Below the pieces are notes generated by a model. That model was given only the letters and a program-made list of their open reading frames with translations. It did not search any database and was not told where the DNA came from. Position numbers and translations under genes: made by a program. Below are positions 1 to 11,000 of a stretch of DNA of 64,000 bases, piece after piece. The DNA lies in the NCBI GenBank assembly GCA_963924555.1, contig OZ004586.1:2934501-2998500 (forward strand), read 5' to 3'. Positions within the stretch are counted from its first letter, which is position 1, and every line of letters starts with the position of its first letter. This stretch comes from Crambe crambe. Lineage: Eukaryota; Porifera; Demospongiae; Poecilosclerida; Crambeidae.

Positions 1-137
1 TTTATTTTTGAGATGACCATTGGGTATAATATATAACCATTGGGTTTAGCGATGTCATAACAGACATTGGATAAACTAATAGATGCTTGCCCAAAATAAT
101 TATGAACATTCCTTCTGCACTTCAAATTTTTTTCTAG

Positions 138-419
138 TGACACAGTGACCAGGAGTGGAATATTCTGTGCCATAGCCACCATCATTGACCGATGCAAGAC
201 AGAGGGAGTGGTGGATGTCTTCCAAGTGGTAAAAGCTCTCCGTGTCCAGAAACCAGGGGCTGTGCCAACTCTGGTGAGTTGTATAGCAGGAAGATGTCTT
301 GCTAACTCTTTATGGAGATACAATCATTCATTATGCAGGCAAATTACAAGACCTTATTTGATGCCACGCTTATATTCTTAGACTCATTTGATACTTATGC
401 CAACTTTCAAAACATTTAG
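138..419 (+). CDS. Gene A, 3' end of a receptor tyrosine phosphatase (D2 C-terminus), partial
   Basis: These are the last two coding exons (138-273 and 339-419) of a long receptor phosphatase whose rest lies left of the window. The first starts in phase 2 after a TTTCTAG acceptor and encodes S-D-T-V-T-R-S-G. In the other copies this completes the D2 loop [10 protein letters not shown], with the HC on the preceding exon. It continues through the [10 protein letters not shown]-loop region. The last exon begins [11 protein letters not shown] and ends FQNI-stop. Both exons match the ends of genes C, D, E and G almost base for base, including intron length class. The family role is the second, usually non-catalytic, PTP domain of a membrane phosphatase. 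Confidence 0.85.
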
Positions 420-890
420 CTAATGCATTTAGCTGGGTATTTGTAACTAGCTAGTTATACATGTTGTTTGTTTGTTTGTTGCAAAGTGATTCTATCCATA
501 TTAGCTATTAGAAGATACTAAGGACCACATGTGAGGTCACAATGTTGATTTATCAGGGACATTAGAGATGTTGAGGCTAGTAAAACTATAGCCTCACCAC
601 TTTATTGGGGACAATTATATCCAAAATCCCCCTCTAATTGCATAATCTAAGAGGCCTAAAATCTTCCCAGGGGCATGCTCCCAGACTCCCCTATATACGT
701 AGATGGCATGCTTTAGCATGCAATTGTATTGGCCTCACCACTTCAATTTTGTCACTGAATAGATGTTATGGCAGAGTTTTATCTAACTTCTCACCATTAA
801 GTTTAGCTATAGCTAGGGACCAAGGAATAACACTATAAAGCTAGCTATAGCTAATAGTAAAATAACAGTATGCGTTTCAAAGGTAAACAA
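420..890. repeat. Duplicated 3' flank of long receptor genes
   Basis: No gene is seen. The stretch holds a flank found after every long gene: a (GTTT)n-like run, the words CCCATGTGAGGTCACAATG (ACATGTGAGG here), then a block near 590-735 with GAGGCCTAAAATCTTCC and GGCATGCT. Matching blocks lie near 12840-13035, 24790-24975, 34620-34815 and 52310-52510. They mark the ends of the tandem duplication unit. Confidence 0.7.
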
Positions 891-893
891 AAA

Positions 894-966
894 CCCACAC
901 AGCTAGGGCATAGATACTATGGCTAGGGACATACATACCAGGTTATTACTATTCAGTAAGGTGTGG
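894..966 (+). promoter_or_regulatory. Shared receptor promoter module, gene B copy
   Basis: A forkhead-like GTAAACA (about 882-888) is followed by CCCACACAGCTAGGG (894-908) and GGTGTGG (960-966), 71 bases before the gene B start codon. The same ordered words occur upstream of genes C, F, G, I and J. The reverse of GGTGTGG is a CACCC-type box. Promoter function is inferred from conservation and position. Confidence 0.5.
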
Positions 967-1030
967 TTTCATTTCATTCTATACCAAGTGAGTTAGTTAG
1001 CAGGCTACTTCCCTCTCACACCAGAAGACC

Positions 1031-3551
1031 ATGTTGAAGAGCAGTATCACAGTGCTAATGATGATACTATGTCTAGTATCAATTCTCATTATGTCAGTGC
1101 AAAGTCAAGGTAAACTAGCTACTATGAGTCTATGATTTGTCTCTAACAAGATCATGTTAGTCTATTGTAGCTAGTTCTGATGTAGAAATCCATCTAGCTA
1201 AAGCAGAAACACCAATATTCCTGCCAGGGATGAAACAGTTGATACTCTACGATAAATCAACAAGTAGATAGTTCTAGGTTCTTACGTTTTTTCATTAAAA
1301 TTCCTTCACACAACTACAAATGGTCTATACCATGTTGAAGAGCAGTGTATTTATAATGGTGATGTTATGTCTAGTATCAACTCTCATCATGTTCATATCA
1401 CATACAAGAGTGGTAGTTATGAGTAACTGGTTTGATATTTGCAGGACAAGCTCCTACTAACTTCATGGTTAGACAGACTGGGATAAATAAATTGAGAGTC
1501 TCCTGGACACCATCACGCTTTTCTCCTAGTAGGGGATACATAATAACGATAGGTGACACAAGACCTACAGGCTCCAGTGCTGGCATACGAATAGTAAAAG
1601 AAACATCTAGTCGTGATGTAGGACAGCAACCTGGTACAGTTACTTATTGGCTTGTTGCACTTTATACAACTGAAATAGTAGTAGGACCTGTGAGTGGCAC
1701 TGTAAGAGGTGAGGAAATGTCATAATCAGTAGCTAACTAACTAAAATGTTCAATCAGATTTCAGCAGGCCAATAAATATCACATTCTCATCACTAACTGC
1801 CACTTCTGTGACCATATCCTGGACCAAACCTCCATTCAGTCTCCGTCTCCCAATGGATGTGTATAGAGTAGAACTAAGTGGTGTACTACAGTTTTGTCAA
1901 GAAGTTGAGGATCACAAATCTAAGATGACCACTGGTATTTCCACAGTGGAGTTTACTAACCTACGGTTATTCAGTATTTACAGCGTAACCATTACTGTTG
2001 TATTACCAAGTGGATTCAGTGCTCCTCTGACACCAACTGTAGAGTTCACTACAAAGGCAGCTGGTACGTATGACCATGCAATGAAATATGTAGCTAATAA
2101 TACTAATGGTTTTCTCTGCTGCAGCACCTACTGCTCCCCCACGCAACATACATACTCCCTCTACCACCTCCAGAAGTGTCAGTGTGTCCTGGTCAAAAAT
2201 TGATTGTATTGAACGCAATGGTCCAATCACTAGCTACACAGTGGAATTCCAAGAAGCTCTGATCCCTGGTGTGGTGGTGAATAGGACCTTCACAGCTAGT
2301 GGACTCACTCCTTACACAAACTACACCTTCAGAGTTGCTGGAGTCAATAACAATGACACTGGACCTTTTACTAATGTAATCAGCATTCAGACAGAAGAAG
2401 AAAGTTAGTACTATCTTTATAATTAAAACTAGTGATACTAAAGTAGCTATAAACTAACTTGTAATAAAAATTGTATAGGTCCTGGTCCTGTGTCTAACCT
2501 CGCTGGTACTCCTAAGTTCACTTCCATTGTACTCACTTGGAGTCCACCTCAAGAACCTAATGGAGTCATCATCAGTTATGAAGTCACTTACACAGTCAAT
2601 GGCAACAATACTGTCAGAGTCAACACCTCAGACTTGAGCACTACATTCACTATCCCATCATTGACTCCACAAACAAGAATCTCTGCTATTACAGTCACTG
2701 CTTACACAAGAATAAATCGAGGGGAACCTGCTAATTTGCCTGATCAAACTACACTCGAGTTACGTGAGTAATTTCCCCTACATGCTTCATAATATACGTG
2801 TTGCATTGATGCCACTTGCAGCTGTAGTGATGAATGTCATGGTGGAGATGTTATCTAATACTTCAGTTAATGTTTCATGGGAAAGTATTGACACTTCAGA
2901 GCTCACCATAAGCTACAGAGTCTACTATTATCAACTTGGAAATATAAATGTCTTTGTCAATGCTTCAAGCAACTCTATTGTTATTGATAATCTTACATGT
3001 AATGTGGAGTACTTGTTTTATGTGGTGGTTATTGCTGAAGTTCATGGGCAAAAATTTACTGGACAGAGATCATTGTCTGTGATGATTAGGGCTGTGTCAA
3101 CTGAATGTATGTATGTCATGGAACTGCTTCATGTAGTTATAATTGTGTTCTTTATAATTACAGCTCCTCCACCTGCTTACAGTGCACCAGTTGGCGTCAG
3201 CAGAATAGAATTATCTGTTGCTGTTGTCATTACCTTTCTCTTGACTATCATACTTAATACTTCCATCATCTTTGTCATTTATTGTATCTACCATCATCAT
3301 GATGCAGGAATAAAGAAAGAGTGAGACTGCAGCTGTTGTTAATATGCAATCCCCACTAATATTGTTAGCGTTAGCTAATATGATAAGACAGGTAGCTATA
3401 GCACCTTCAGCTCAAAATAGTGCTAGCTCTACTAATCGCTCAATGTAATATGTATAGCTGTGCCCTTTGTTTCAGAAATAAACCATCTCAAGAAGTTCAA
3501 TATGAAACTGTGATCTCCAGCATCAATAATACAGTTAGGTATGTACTGTAG
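1031..3551 (+). CDS. Gene B, short FN3 receptor with tyrosine-motif tail (last exon deleted)
   Basis: Type I membrane protein. Exons: 1031-1109 (signal peptide MLKSSITVLMMILCLVS), 1445-1708, 1758-2063, 2125-2403, 2479-2763 and 2822-3106 (five FN3 domains), 3164-3320 (membrane helix around ELSVAVVITFLLTIILN, then the basic-rich start of the tail), and 3476-3538 (tail with V-Q-Y-E-T-V). Every ectodomain exon is phase 1 at both ends. The ectodomain is nearly identical to gene F and, through FN3-4, to gene C. Relative to F, about 600 bases containing the last coding exon are missing. If intron 8 is retained, translation would stop at TAG 3549-3551. The tail motif fits the ITIM pattern [SIVL]-x-Y-x-x-[ILV]. 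Ligand unknown. It may be a decaying gene because of the missing end. Confidence 0.75.
1332..1399 (+). pseudogene. Duplicated signal-peptide exon inside intron 1 of gene B
   Basis: A second copy of the signal-peptide exon starts with ATGTTGAAGAGCAGTG at 1332 and continues into the same Leu-Val-Ser-Thr-Leu-Ile pattern. No usable GT donor follows at the matching place, so it is read as a dead copy or an alternative 5' start. Gene F carries the same copy at 35708-35776. Confidence 0.55.
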
Positions 3552-3780
3552 GTAGTGGATCAAGGTAGGTTATCAGAATTGTTTAGACTATGGATGTATG
3601 CATGCCTGTAGCTATAGTGTCTGTTAATATAAATGTTAACATTGTGCACTAACTAGTCCCCATAATTCATGATGAGATGTAGAAGAGGTTGGAAAGTTAC
3701 AAGGGCCACCCTCCTCAAGTGGGTGGGATACCTGACCCATCCAGGCCCTATATGTAGAAGTAGCTAGCTGGTTATGGGAT

Positions 3781-3876
3781 ACAATCATTTATTATATGCA
3801 GGAAAATAACAAGGCCTTATTTTGATGCCACATCACTTAGCTATGTTCTTGGACTCATTAAATTTTGAGACTTCAC
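3781..3876 (+). pseudogene. Relic of the long-receptor terminal exon downstream of gene B
   Basis: TATGCAGG followed by AAAATAACAAGGCCTTATTTTGATGCC and then TTCTTGGACTCATT lines up with the acceptor and last exon of the long receptors ([16 protein letters not shown]). It carries indels and no open frame. A matching relic lies at 38701-38800 after gene F. It indicates that the short genes sit in units that once ended like long genes. Confidence 0.65.
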
Positions 3877-4880
3877 TCATAATGCATGGATCATCATCAC
3901 ACACATGCATGCATATAAAATAGATCACACCATACTGATCTATTTATATTGCCACTAAAATAGCTAATGATTACTTAGCTATAGCTATAAATGTTTGCAT
4001 AGTTTCAAAGGAATCTTGCAAACTGACACAAGTTAATGACAAGTGTACATAGCTACACAAACTTGCATTTTGCATGCATATAAAATATATCACATCATAC
4101 TGTATATTATTCATTGCACCTTCCTTGGACTACTGGCTAGAAAAAAGAAACAATTATGTCAATGAAGGATCAAATGCAGAGCCTCCAAGTAGCAACCAAA
4201 AAAATGAATACTAAGATAAACAGATCTGCATATTTTTAGTGTACCTTGCATATTAAATAGCTAGAATTTTTATTCAGAAGAATCAGAATTGTGGACATGG
4301 TTGTAACACATGATTATCTGGTAATATAGGATCAGCATCAGCATAGTATACCACAGTGGAATTTTTAGCCCAGCAATTTGCATATTTTGAAGAAGATTTG
4401 CATACTTGCATATTGATCATGATTTTTGCATATAAATATGCATAAAAACATACACTTGGAGGCACTGCAAATGTGTGCTCTAACACTGGAATAATAGTTA
4501 GCACCCAGACCAGCAGTGATGTATAGTTTCACACCAGATTACTGTGCACTGCTAAAGAAGAAGAAGGAAAAAAAAAAAAAAAAAAAAAAAAAAACTGCAA
4601 GCAGTTGATCTCATAACATAGCTAGATCCAACTTTCGAATTTACATTATGTGTGTAGCTATGTGCATATGTGTGTGTGTGCATGCATGTGTGTGCATCTA
4701 TTTTTGTTTCATTCCCATTAAGAACAAATGAACTTACAGTAGTTCATGGAACAGATTGCAAAGGTTACTATAATACCCATGTGAGGACACATGATACTGT
4801 TATAAACATGCTAATATCGGCCTGTGTTGGGATCATTAATTAATGAACATGTACAAATGAATCTTTCAAAGTATACAAAA
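3877..4880. other. Intergenic region between genes B and C
   Basis: No coding sequence is recognised. It contains an A27 run (4568-4594), a TG/CATG-rich stretch near 4655-4700, and a weak copy of the long-gene 3' flank (CCCATGTGAGGACACATGATACTG near 4779). Gene G is preceded by a shorter form of the same sequence (38800-39040). Confidence 0.6.
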
Positions 4881-4942
4881 CCCACATAGCTAGGGGCCAT
4901 AAATGGATGATTTACTATAACTACAGTATATATAGGGTGTGG
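4881..4942 (+). promoter_or_regulatory. Shared receptor promoter module, gene C copy
   Basis: CCCACATAGCTAGGG (4881-4895) and GGTGTGG (4936-4942) with TATATAG directly before the latter, 84 bases before the ATG at 5026. The forkhead-like word seen in B, F and I is altered here (GTATACA). Confidence 0.5.
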
Positions 4943-5025
4943 CTTTATGACTTCATTCTATCCTTGCTTCCTACTCATATCAAGTGAGTTAGCTAAATCT
5001 ATTTACCCTCTTACACCAGAAGACC

Positions 5026-8000
5026 ATGTTGAAGAGCAGTGTGCTAGTTACAGTACTAATGATGATAGTATGTCTAGTATCAACTCTCGTCATGTCAGTC
5101 CAGAGTCAAGGTGAGTGCACAGACTGCTATGTCTTTAACTTGAGCAATAGCTACTTTTAGCTATTAGCTATACAGTGTGTGTGTTAGACTGTAGCAGCTA
5201 GTATCATATACGAGAGTGGAGTAACTGGTTTGATATATGCAGGACCTCCTACTAACTTCATGGTTAGACAGATTGGGATAAATAAAGTGAGACTCTCCTG
5301 GACACCATCACGCTTTTCTCCTAGTAGGGGATACCTAATAACAAGTGACACAAGACCTACAGACTTCAGTGCTGGCATACGAATAGCAAGTGGAATGTCT
5401 ACTAGTCGTGATGTAGGACAGCAACCAAATACAGTTACTTATTGGCTTGTTGCACTTTATATGACTGAAATAGTAGTAGGACCTGTGAGTGGCACTGTAA
5501 GAGGTGAGGAAATGTCATATATGTACAATCAGTAACTAACTAAAATGTTCAATCAGATTTCAGCAGGCCAATAAATATCACATTCTCATCACTAACTGCC
5601 ACTTCTGTAACCATATTCTGGACCAAACCTCCATTCAGTCTCCCAATGGATGTGTACAGAGTAGAACTAAGTGGTGTACAACAGTTTTGTCAAGAAGTTG
5701 AGGATCGCAAATCTAAGATGACCACTGGTATTTCCACAGTGGAGTTTACTAACCTACAGGTATTCAGTATTTACAACGTAACCATTACTGTTGTATTACC
5801 AAGTGGATTCAGTGCTCCTCTGACACCAACTGTAGAGTTCACTACAAAGGCAGCTGGTACGTATGATCATGCAATGAAATATAGAGCTAATAATACTAAT
5901 GGTTTTCTCTGCTGCAGCACCTACTGCTCCCCCACGCAACATACATACTCCCTCTACCACCTCCAGAAGTGTCAGTGTGTCCTGGTCAAAAATTGATTGT
6001 ATTGAACGCAATGGTCCAATCACTAACTACACAGTGGAATTCCAAGAAGCTCTGATCCCTGGTGTGGTGGTGAATAGGACCTTCATAGCTAGCGGACTCA
6101 CTCCTTACACAAACTACACCTTCAGAGTTGCTGGAGTCAATAACAATGACACTGGACCTTTTACTGATGTAATCAGCATTCAGACAGAAGAAGAAAGTTA
6201 GTACTATCTTTATAATTATAACTAGTGATACTAAAGTAGCTATAAACTAACTTGTAATAAAAATTGTATAGGTCCTGGTCCTGTGTCTAACCTCGCTGGT
6301 ACTCCTAAGTTCACTTCCATTGTACTCACTTGGAGTCCACCTCAAGAACCTAATGGAGTCATCATCAGTTATGAAGTCACTTACACAGTCAATGGCAACA
6401 ATACTGTCAGAGTCAACACCTCAGACTTGAGCACTACATTCACTATTCCATCATTGACTCCACAAACAAGAGTCTCTGCTATTAAAGTCACTGCCTACAC
6501 AAGAATAGGTCGAGGGGAACCTGCTAATTTGCCTGATCAGACTACACTTGAGTTACGTGAGTTATTTCCCCTATACATGCCTCATAATAATATACGTAAT
6601 GTATTGGTGCTACTTGCAGCTGTAGTGATGAATGTCATGGTGGAGATGTTATCTAATACTTCAGTTAATGTTTCATGGGAAAGTATTGACATTTCAGAGC
6701 TCACAGTAAGCTACAGAGTCTACTACTACTATAATCAGTCTGAAAATATGGATGCCTTTGTCAATGCTTCTAGCAACTCTATTGTTATTGATAATCTGAT
6801 AAGTAATGTGGAGTACTTGTTTTATGTGGTGGTTATTGCTGAAGTTGATGGGCAGATACTTATTGGACGGAGATCAATGACTGTAATGATAGTGGCTGTG
6901 TCAACAACTGAATGTATGTTATGTTACCATGATTGGCTCATAATAACTATTTTTAATTTAGCTCCTGGCAGTACAACAGTTGGAATCATAGTAGGAGTAA
7001 TACTCCTGATCATTAGCATTGCCATAGTAACTGTACTGGCAATTTTCCTAGGATTTTGGTTTAAAAGGTATAGTCACATCTGTAATAATAATTACACTGT
7101 ACATTATTATTTTGTAAAAGACAAAATGGAAAACCTGACAAGAATATTGCAGTAGGATATGCAACGCCAAGATCAACTATAGTAACCATACCGGAGCATA
7201 CTTCAGGTAATGAAGGGGTTTTAATTTCTCACTATTATGACGATGTCAGCCACGATAGCTAATTATTACCCGCAGGATCAGAGATTGAAGATTTTCCTGT
7301 GGATAAAGTTTTAGTGGAAGGTGAAGGTGTATCATTCAAGGTGGCAGTGAGGGGAGACCCAGAACCGACACTCACCTGGTACCATGAAGGAAATGAATTG
7401 ATATCTGATTACTCCCTTAAGATCCAACCTGACGGCACTCTAGTGATAGCCTCAGCTGAGCTCAGACACAATGGAGTGTATAAGTTATTGGCATGGAACA
7501 GCAGTGGTATAGCTGAAAGAAAGCTTAACCTCACTGTCCAACAGGAAGGTGGAGAGATAAATGCTCCCTCGAAGGGGAATATAGAGGTTGACTTCACAGC
7601 TGTACCAGTGGCTGACTTTGGGGATTATGTGGCAAAGAATCATTCAAAGTCAGATGCAGGGTTCAGAAAACTATACGAAGTAAGACCACATGGACACATA
7701 AATATACTGTTATCAGACTATTAGATTGCACAGACTCAGCCTGAATCTAATCCTCATAATTTTGATGAATAATCTTAGAGTCTTGATAATGGTGATGAGC
7801 ATCCTAAAACTGTTGGACTCTGCAAAGAAAACAAGAAACTGAATCGATTTGTTAATATCACTGTGTGTAAGTGGTTAGTGGATAGATACAAGCCTTATCA
7901 ATTTTTCATGATGCCATTTATCACATGTAGATGACCATAATCGTATAATACTTAATGCCCTACCAGAGTATGAAGATTGTCAGAGGGAGTTCATCAATGC

Positions 8001-11000
8001 CTGCTATGTCGATGTAAAGAAGTCTCAATCCTTGCATGATATGTGATCTTAGTAATGTAGCCACACACAGTATACGTAGCTAGTTAGAGTGATTAGTTAT
8101 TTTTGTTATAGGGGTATTCACAGCTGCAAAGATTCATAACAACTCAAGGTATTACTCATCAATACATGACTTGTTGAAGCATCATTTGTGATCTCCACTG
8201 TGTTAATTGTGCAGGTCCTAAAGATTGCACACTTGTTGATTTTTGGAGACTAGTTTGGCAGGAGAGACCTCTAACCATTGTCATGGTAACCAACATCAAG
8301 GAAGGTAGCAAGGTTAAATGTGAGCAGTATTGGCCAGACAGTGGAAGCAAGAATTATGGTCCCTTCAAGGTCACCCTGATGGAATACCAGGTGTTTGCTG
8401 ACTACATCATCAGGACATTTCAAGTTAATGTGAGAAAAGCTACACACAGTGATCCACTGAATTGGTCATTGCAGCCATCTTTATTGCTACATGCATGCAT
8501 GTATGCATGCAGTTAGAAGGCAGTTCTGCAAGTCGTCCTTGGAAACTTAATCAGTTTCACTTCACATCCTGGCCTGACCATGGAGTGCCTGAATATGCCA
8601 CTTCAATGTTGTCCTTTCATCGCAGGATCCTCTCACAGCACAAGAGCAGAAGAGGCCCCATGTTAGTACACTGCAGGTAAACATTCATGCATGATGTTTT
8701 TGGAGGTCAGAGACTTGGCTTTTAGTTGAGGTGCTTTATGGATTTACGTATATGGACTGTTTGAGTCCTGGAAACTGCAATTTTGATAACAATGACAACA
8801 AGCATCTGTAGTGCTTAGGAATATTTCTAAGAATGGTAACTAGCAACATGTTTCTTCTAGCTATGATGAATGATGAACCACAAACACCACTATACAATAT
8901 ATGGCATACAAACACACTATAGATTCCTTTGTAGATATTCCAATGCATCTGTAATGTTACCATAATGGTTCTTCAGTATTTTTTTTATAGAAGTGAGACT
9001 AAACAATTCGGAGTTCTTATGACTTAGTGACAATTTTTGAGTCCAAATATGTGTAGCTATGATAACTATGAAGACCAGCATCTGTAGTTAATGCGTTTGG
9101 GGATTTTCTAAGAATGGTAACTGTTTTTGAGTTCTTTTAGAGCCATTAAGAAAGTTTTGACAATAGCAAAACACATTAAGCAATAAACAGTTACATAGTA
9201 TATCTAAAGAGTTGGTACTTAAGGTTGTTCATTTAGTAAATTGCATTGTGTTTGTGTCTTATGTAACTAAAAATTAAAAAAAAACATTATATGTAAACCA
9301 GCTATAGAAATAGTGTACAATGCATGAGAAAAAACTTAGCTACTGTTTGCTTATCTACATCATGCAGTGTTTGAGTGAACTGGTACATTCATCTGTATTG
9401 ACTATCATAACATTATACATGCAGTGCTGGAGTGCTGGTACAGTACATTCATCTGCATTGACTATATTACGTACATGCAGTGCTGGAGTACTAGTACAGT
9501 ACATTCATCTGCACTGACTATATTACATGCAGTGCTGGAGTGGGGAGAACTGGTACATTCATATGTATTGATATTGTTCTTGAACAAGTCAAGAAGGAAA
9601 ACAAAGTGGACATTGCAGGGACCATCAATAAACTGAGGCATCAGCGCATGAAGATGGTCCAGACTCCAGTAAGGCTTAGGATGCGTATACAAATGATTAG
9701 TTATAGCAAAACTAATATCTTTCCCCCAAAATGTCATTCCAAAATAAGTATCCTAAAATTAATTTTACCTATACATACTTCTTCATAAAGGAGCAATACA
9801 TTTTCATCCATGATGCTATCTTGGAGTCAGTGATGTGTGGGGACACTGAGATAAATGCCACTAACCTCAGATCCACACTGATGAAGATGAACAAGAAGAA
9901 CAAGAAAGATAACTTAATGAAGCTTGAGACACAATTCAAGGTCTAAAGAGAGTTCTTGACCATATAAGACTAAACAATGCTCTCTCATTTTACAGGTGTT
10001 GAATCTTGTATCACCTAAACAGAGTGATGTCATATGCACTGCTGCACTCCAACACTCAGATAAGAATCGCCTCAAAGATTTCCTACCATGTAATTATTTA
10101 ACATTTAAGCAATGTGATGTATAATTATTCACATGTACACAGCTGATAAGCATCGTGTGATTTTGAGTGGAGAGTATCCTGACTACATACATGCTGTTGC
10201 TGCCAATGTAAGCTCATTAACTTCATAATAATTTATACTGAAGTATGTAACAGATGCTAGTTTTATCTCATTTTGTAATTTTGTATCAATTGTTGGCTTT
10301 TAAAGATGCTTTTTCAAAAATCTAGTCTCCAAGCATGCTAAGTAATATATTAACTATTCAGCACGTGCTATTGAAGGTTCTGTTGCATGCACTTCATGAT
10401 CTTACACATTATTATGTACATGCAGGCCTACAAGCAAAAGAAGGCTTATATCATAGCAGAGGGCCCAATGTCCTCCACCGTCAGAAACATGTGGAAAGTC
10501 ATCTGTGATAGGAAGTGTGGGGCAGTCATCATGTTATCCAACCTTATCGAGAATGGAATGGTATGTGCACATGTGAATCATAAGTAGGTACACACTATAA
10601 ATATGACTGTATGTACATATAGTATTAGCTATGCCTACAGAATATGAATTTTACTACATTAATGAAGTGCAGAGATTGTCTACTGTATGATGCTAAGTAG
10701 TGAAATTTCTTTGCTAAGTAATAGCATACCGTAAATCTGGAAAATTTCGTAGTAGATTTAATTTCGTAAGTGACGAAAATAAAAAACATGAAATTTTCTA
10801 TCAAACGAACAATAATAAAGTACGAATAAATAGAGCAATGAAAATTTGGATAAACGGTCAAATCCACGTGCACGTGTGTTGATCGCGATCGATTGAATTG
10901 GAAAGCCAAGATATCTCTAAGGAAGTTTCTCAAGGCTAGAGATGGACTCCCAGACCCCAAGGGTTCACTCTCCATGCCCTCAGCAACAATTTCTTTGGCG

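Noticed and set aside
3476-3538. ITAM motif in the short tails
   Set aside because: An ITAM needs two Y-x-x-[LI] units about 6-12 residues apart. Here single YETV-type units are far from the next tyrosine, so only the ITIM-like pattern fits.
9361-9525. Working alternative active-site exons
   Set aside because: Each copy meets a stop codon quickly in the required phase, so mutually exclusive exon use giving full-length protein is not possible.
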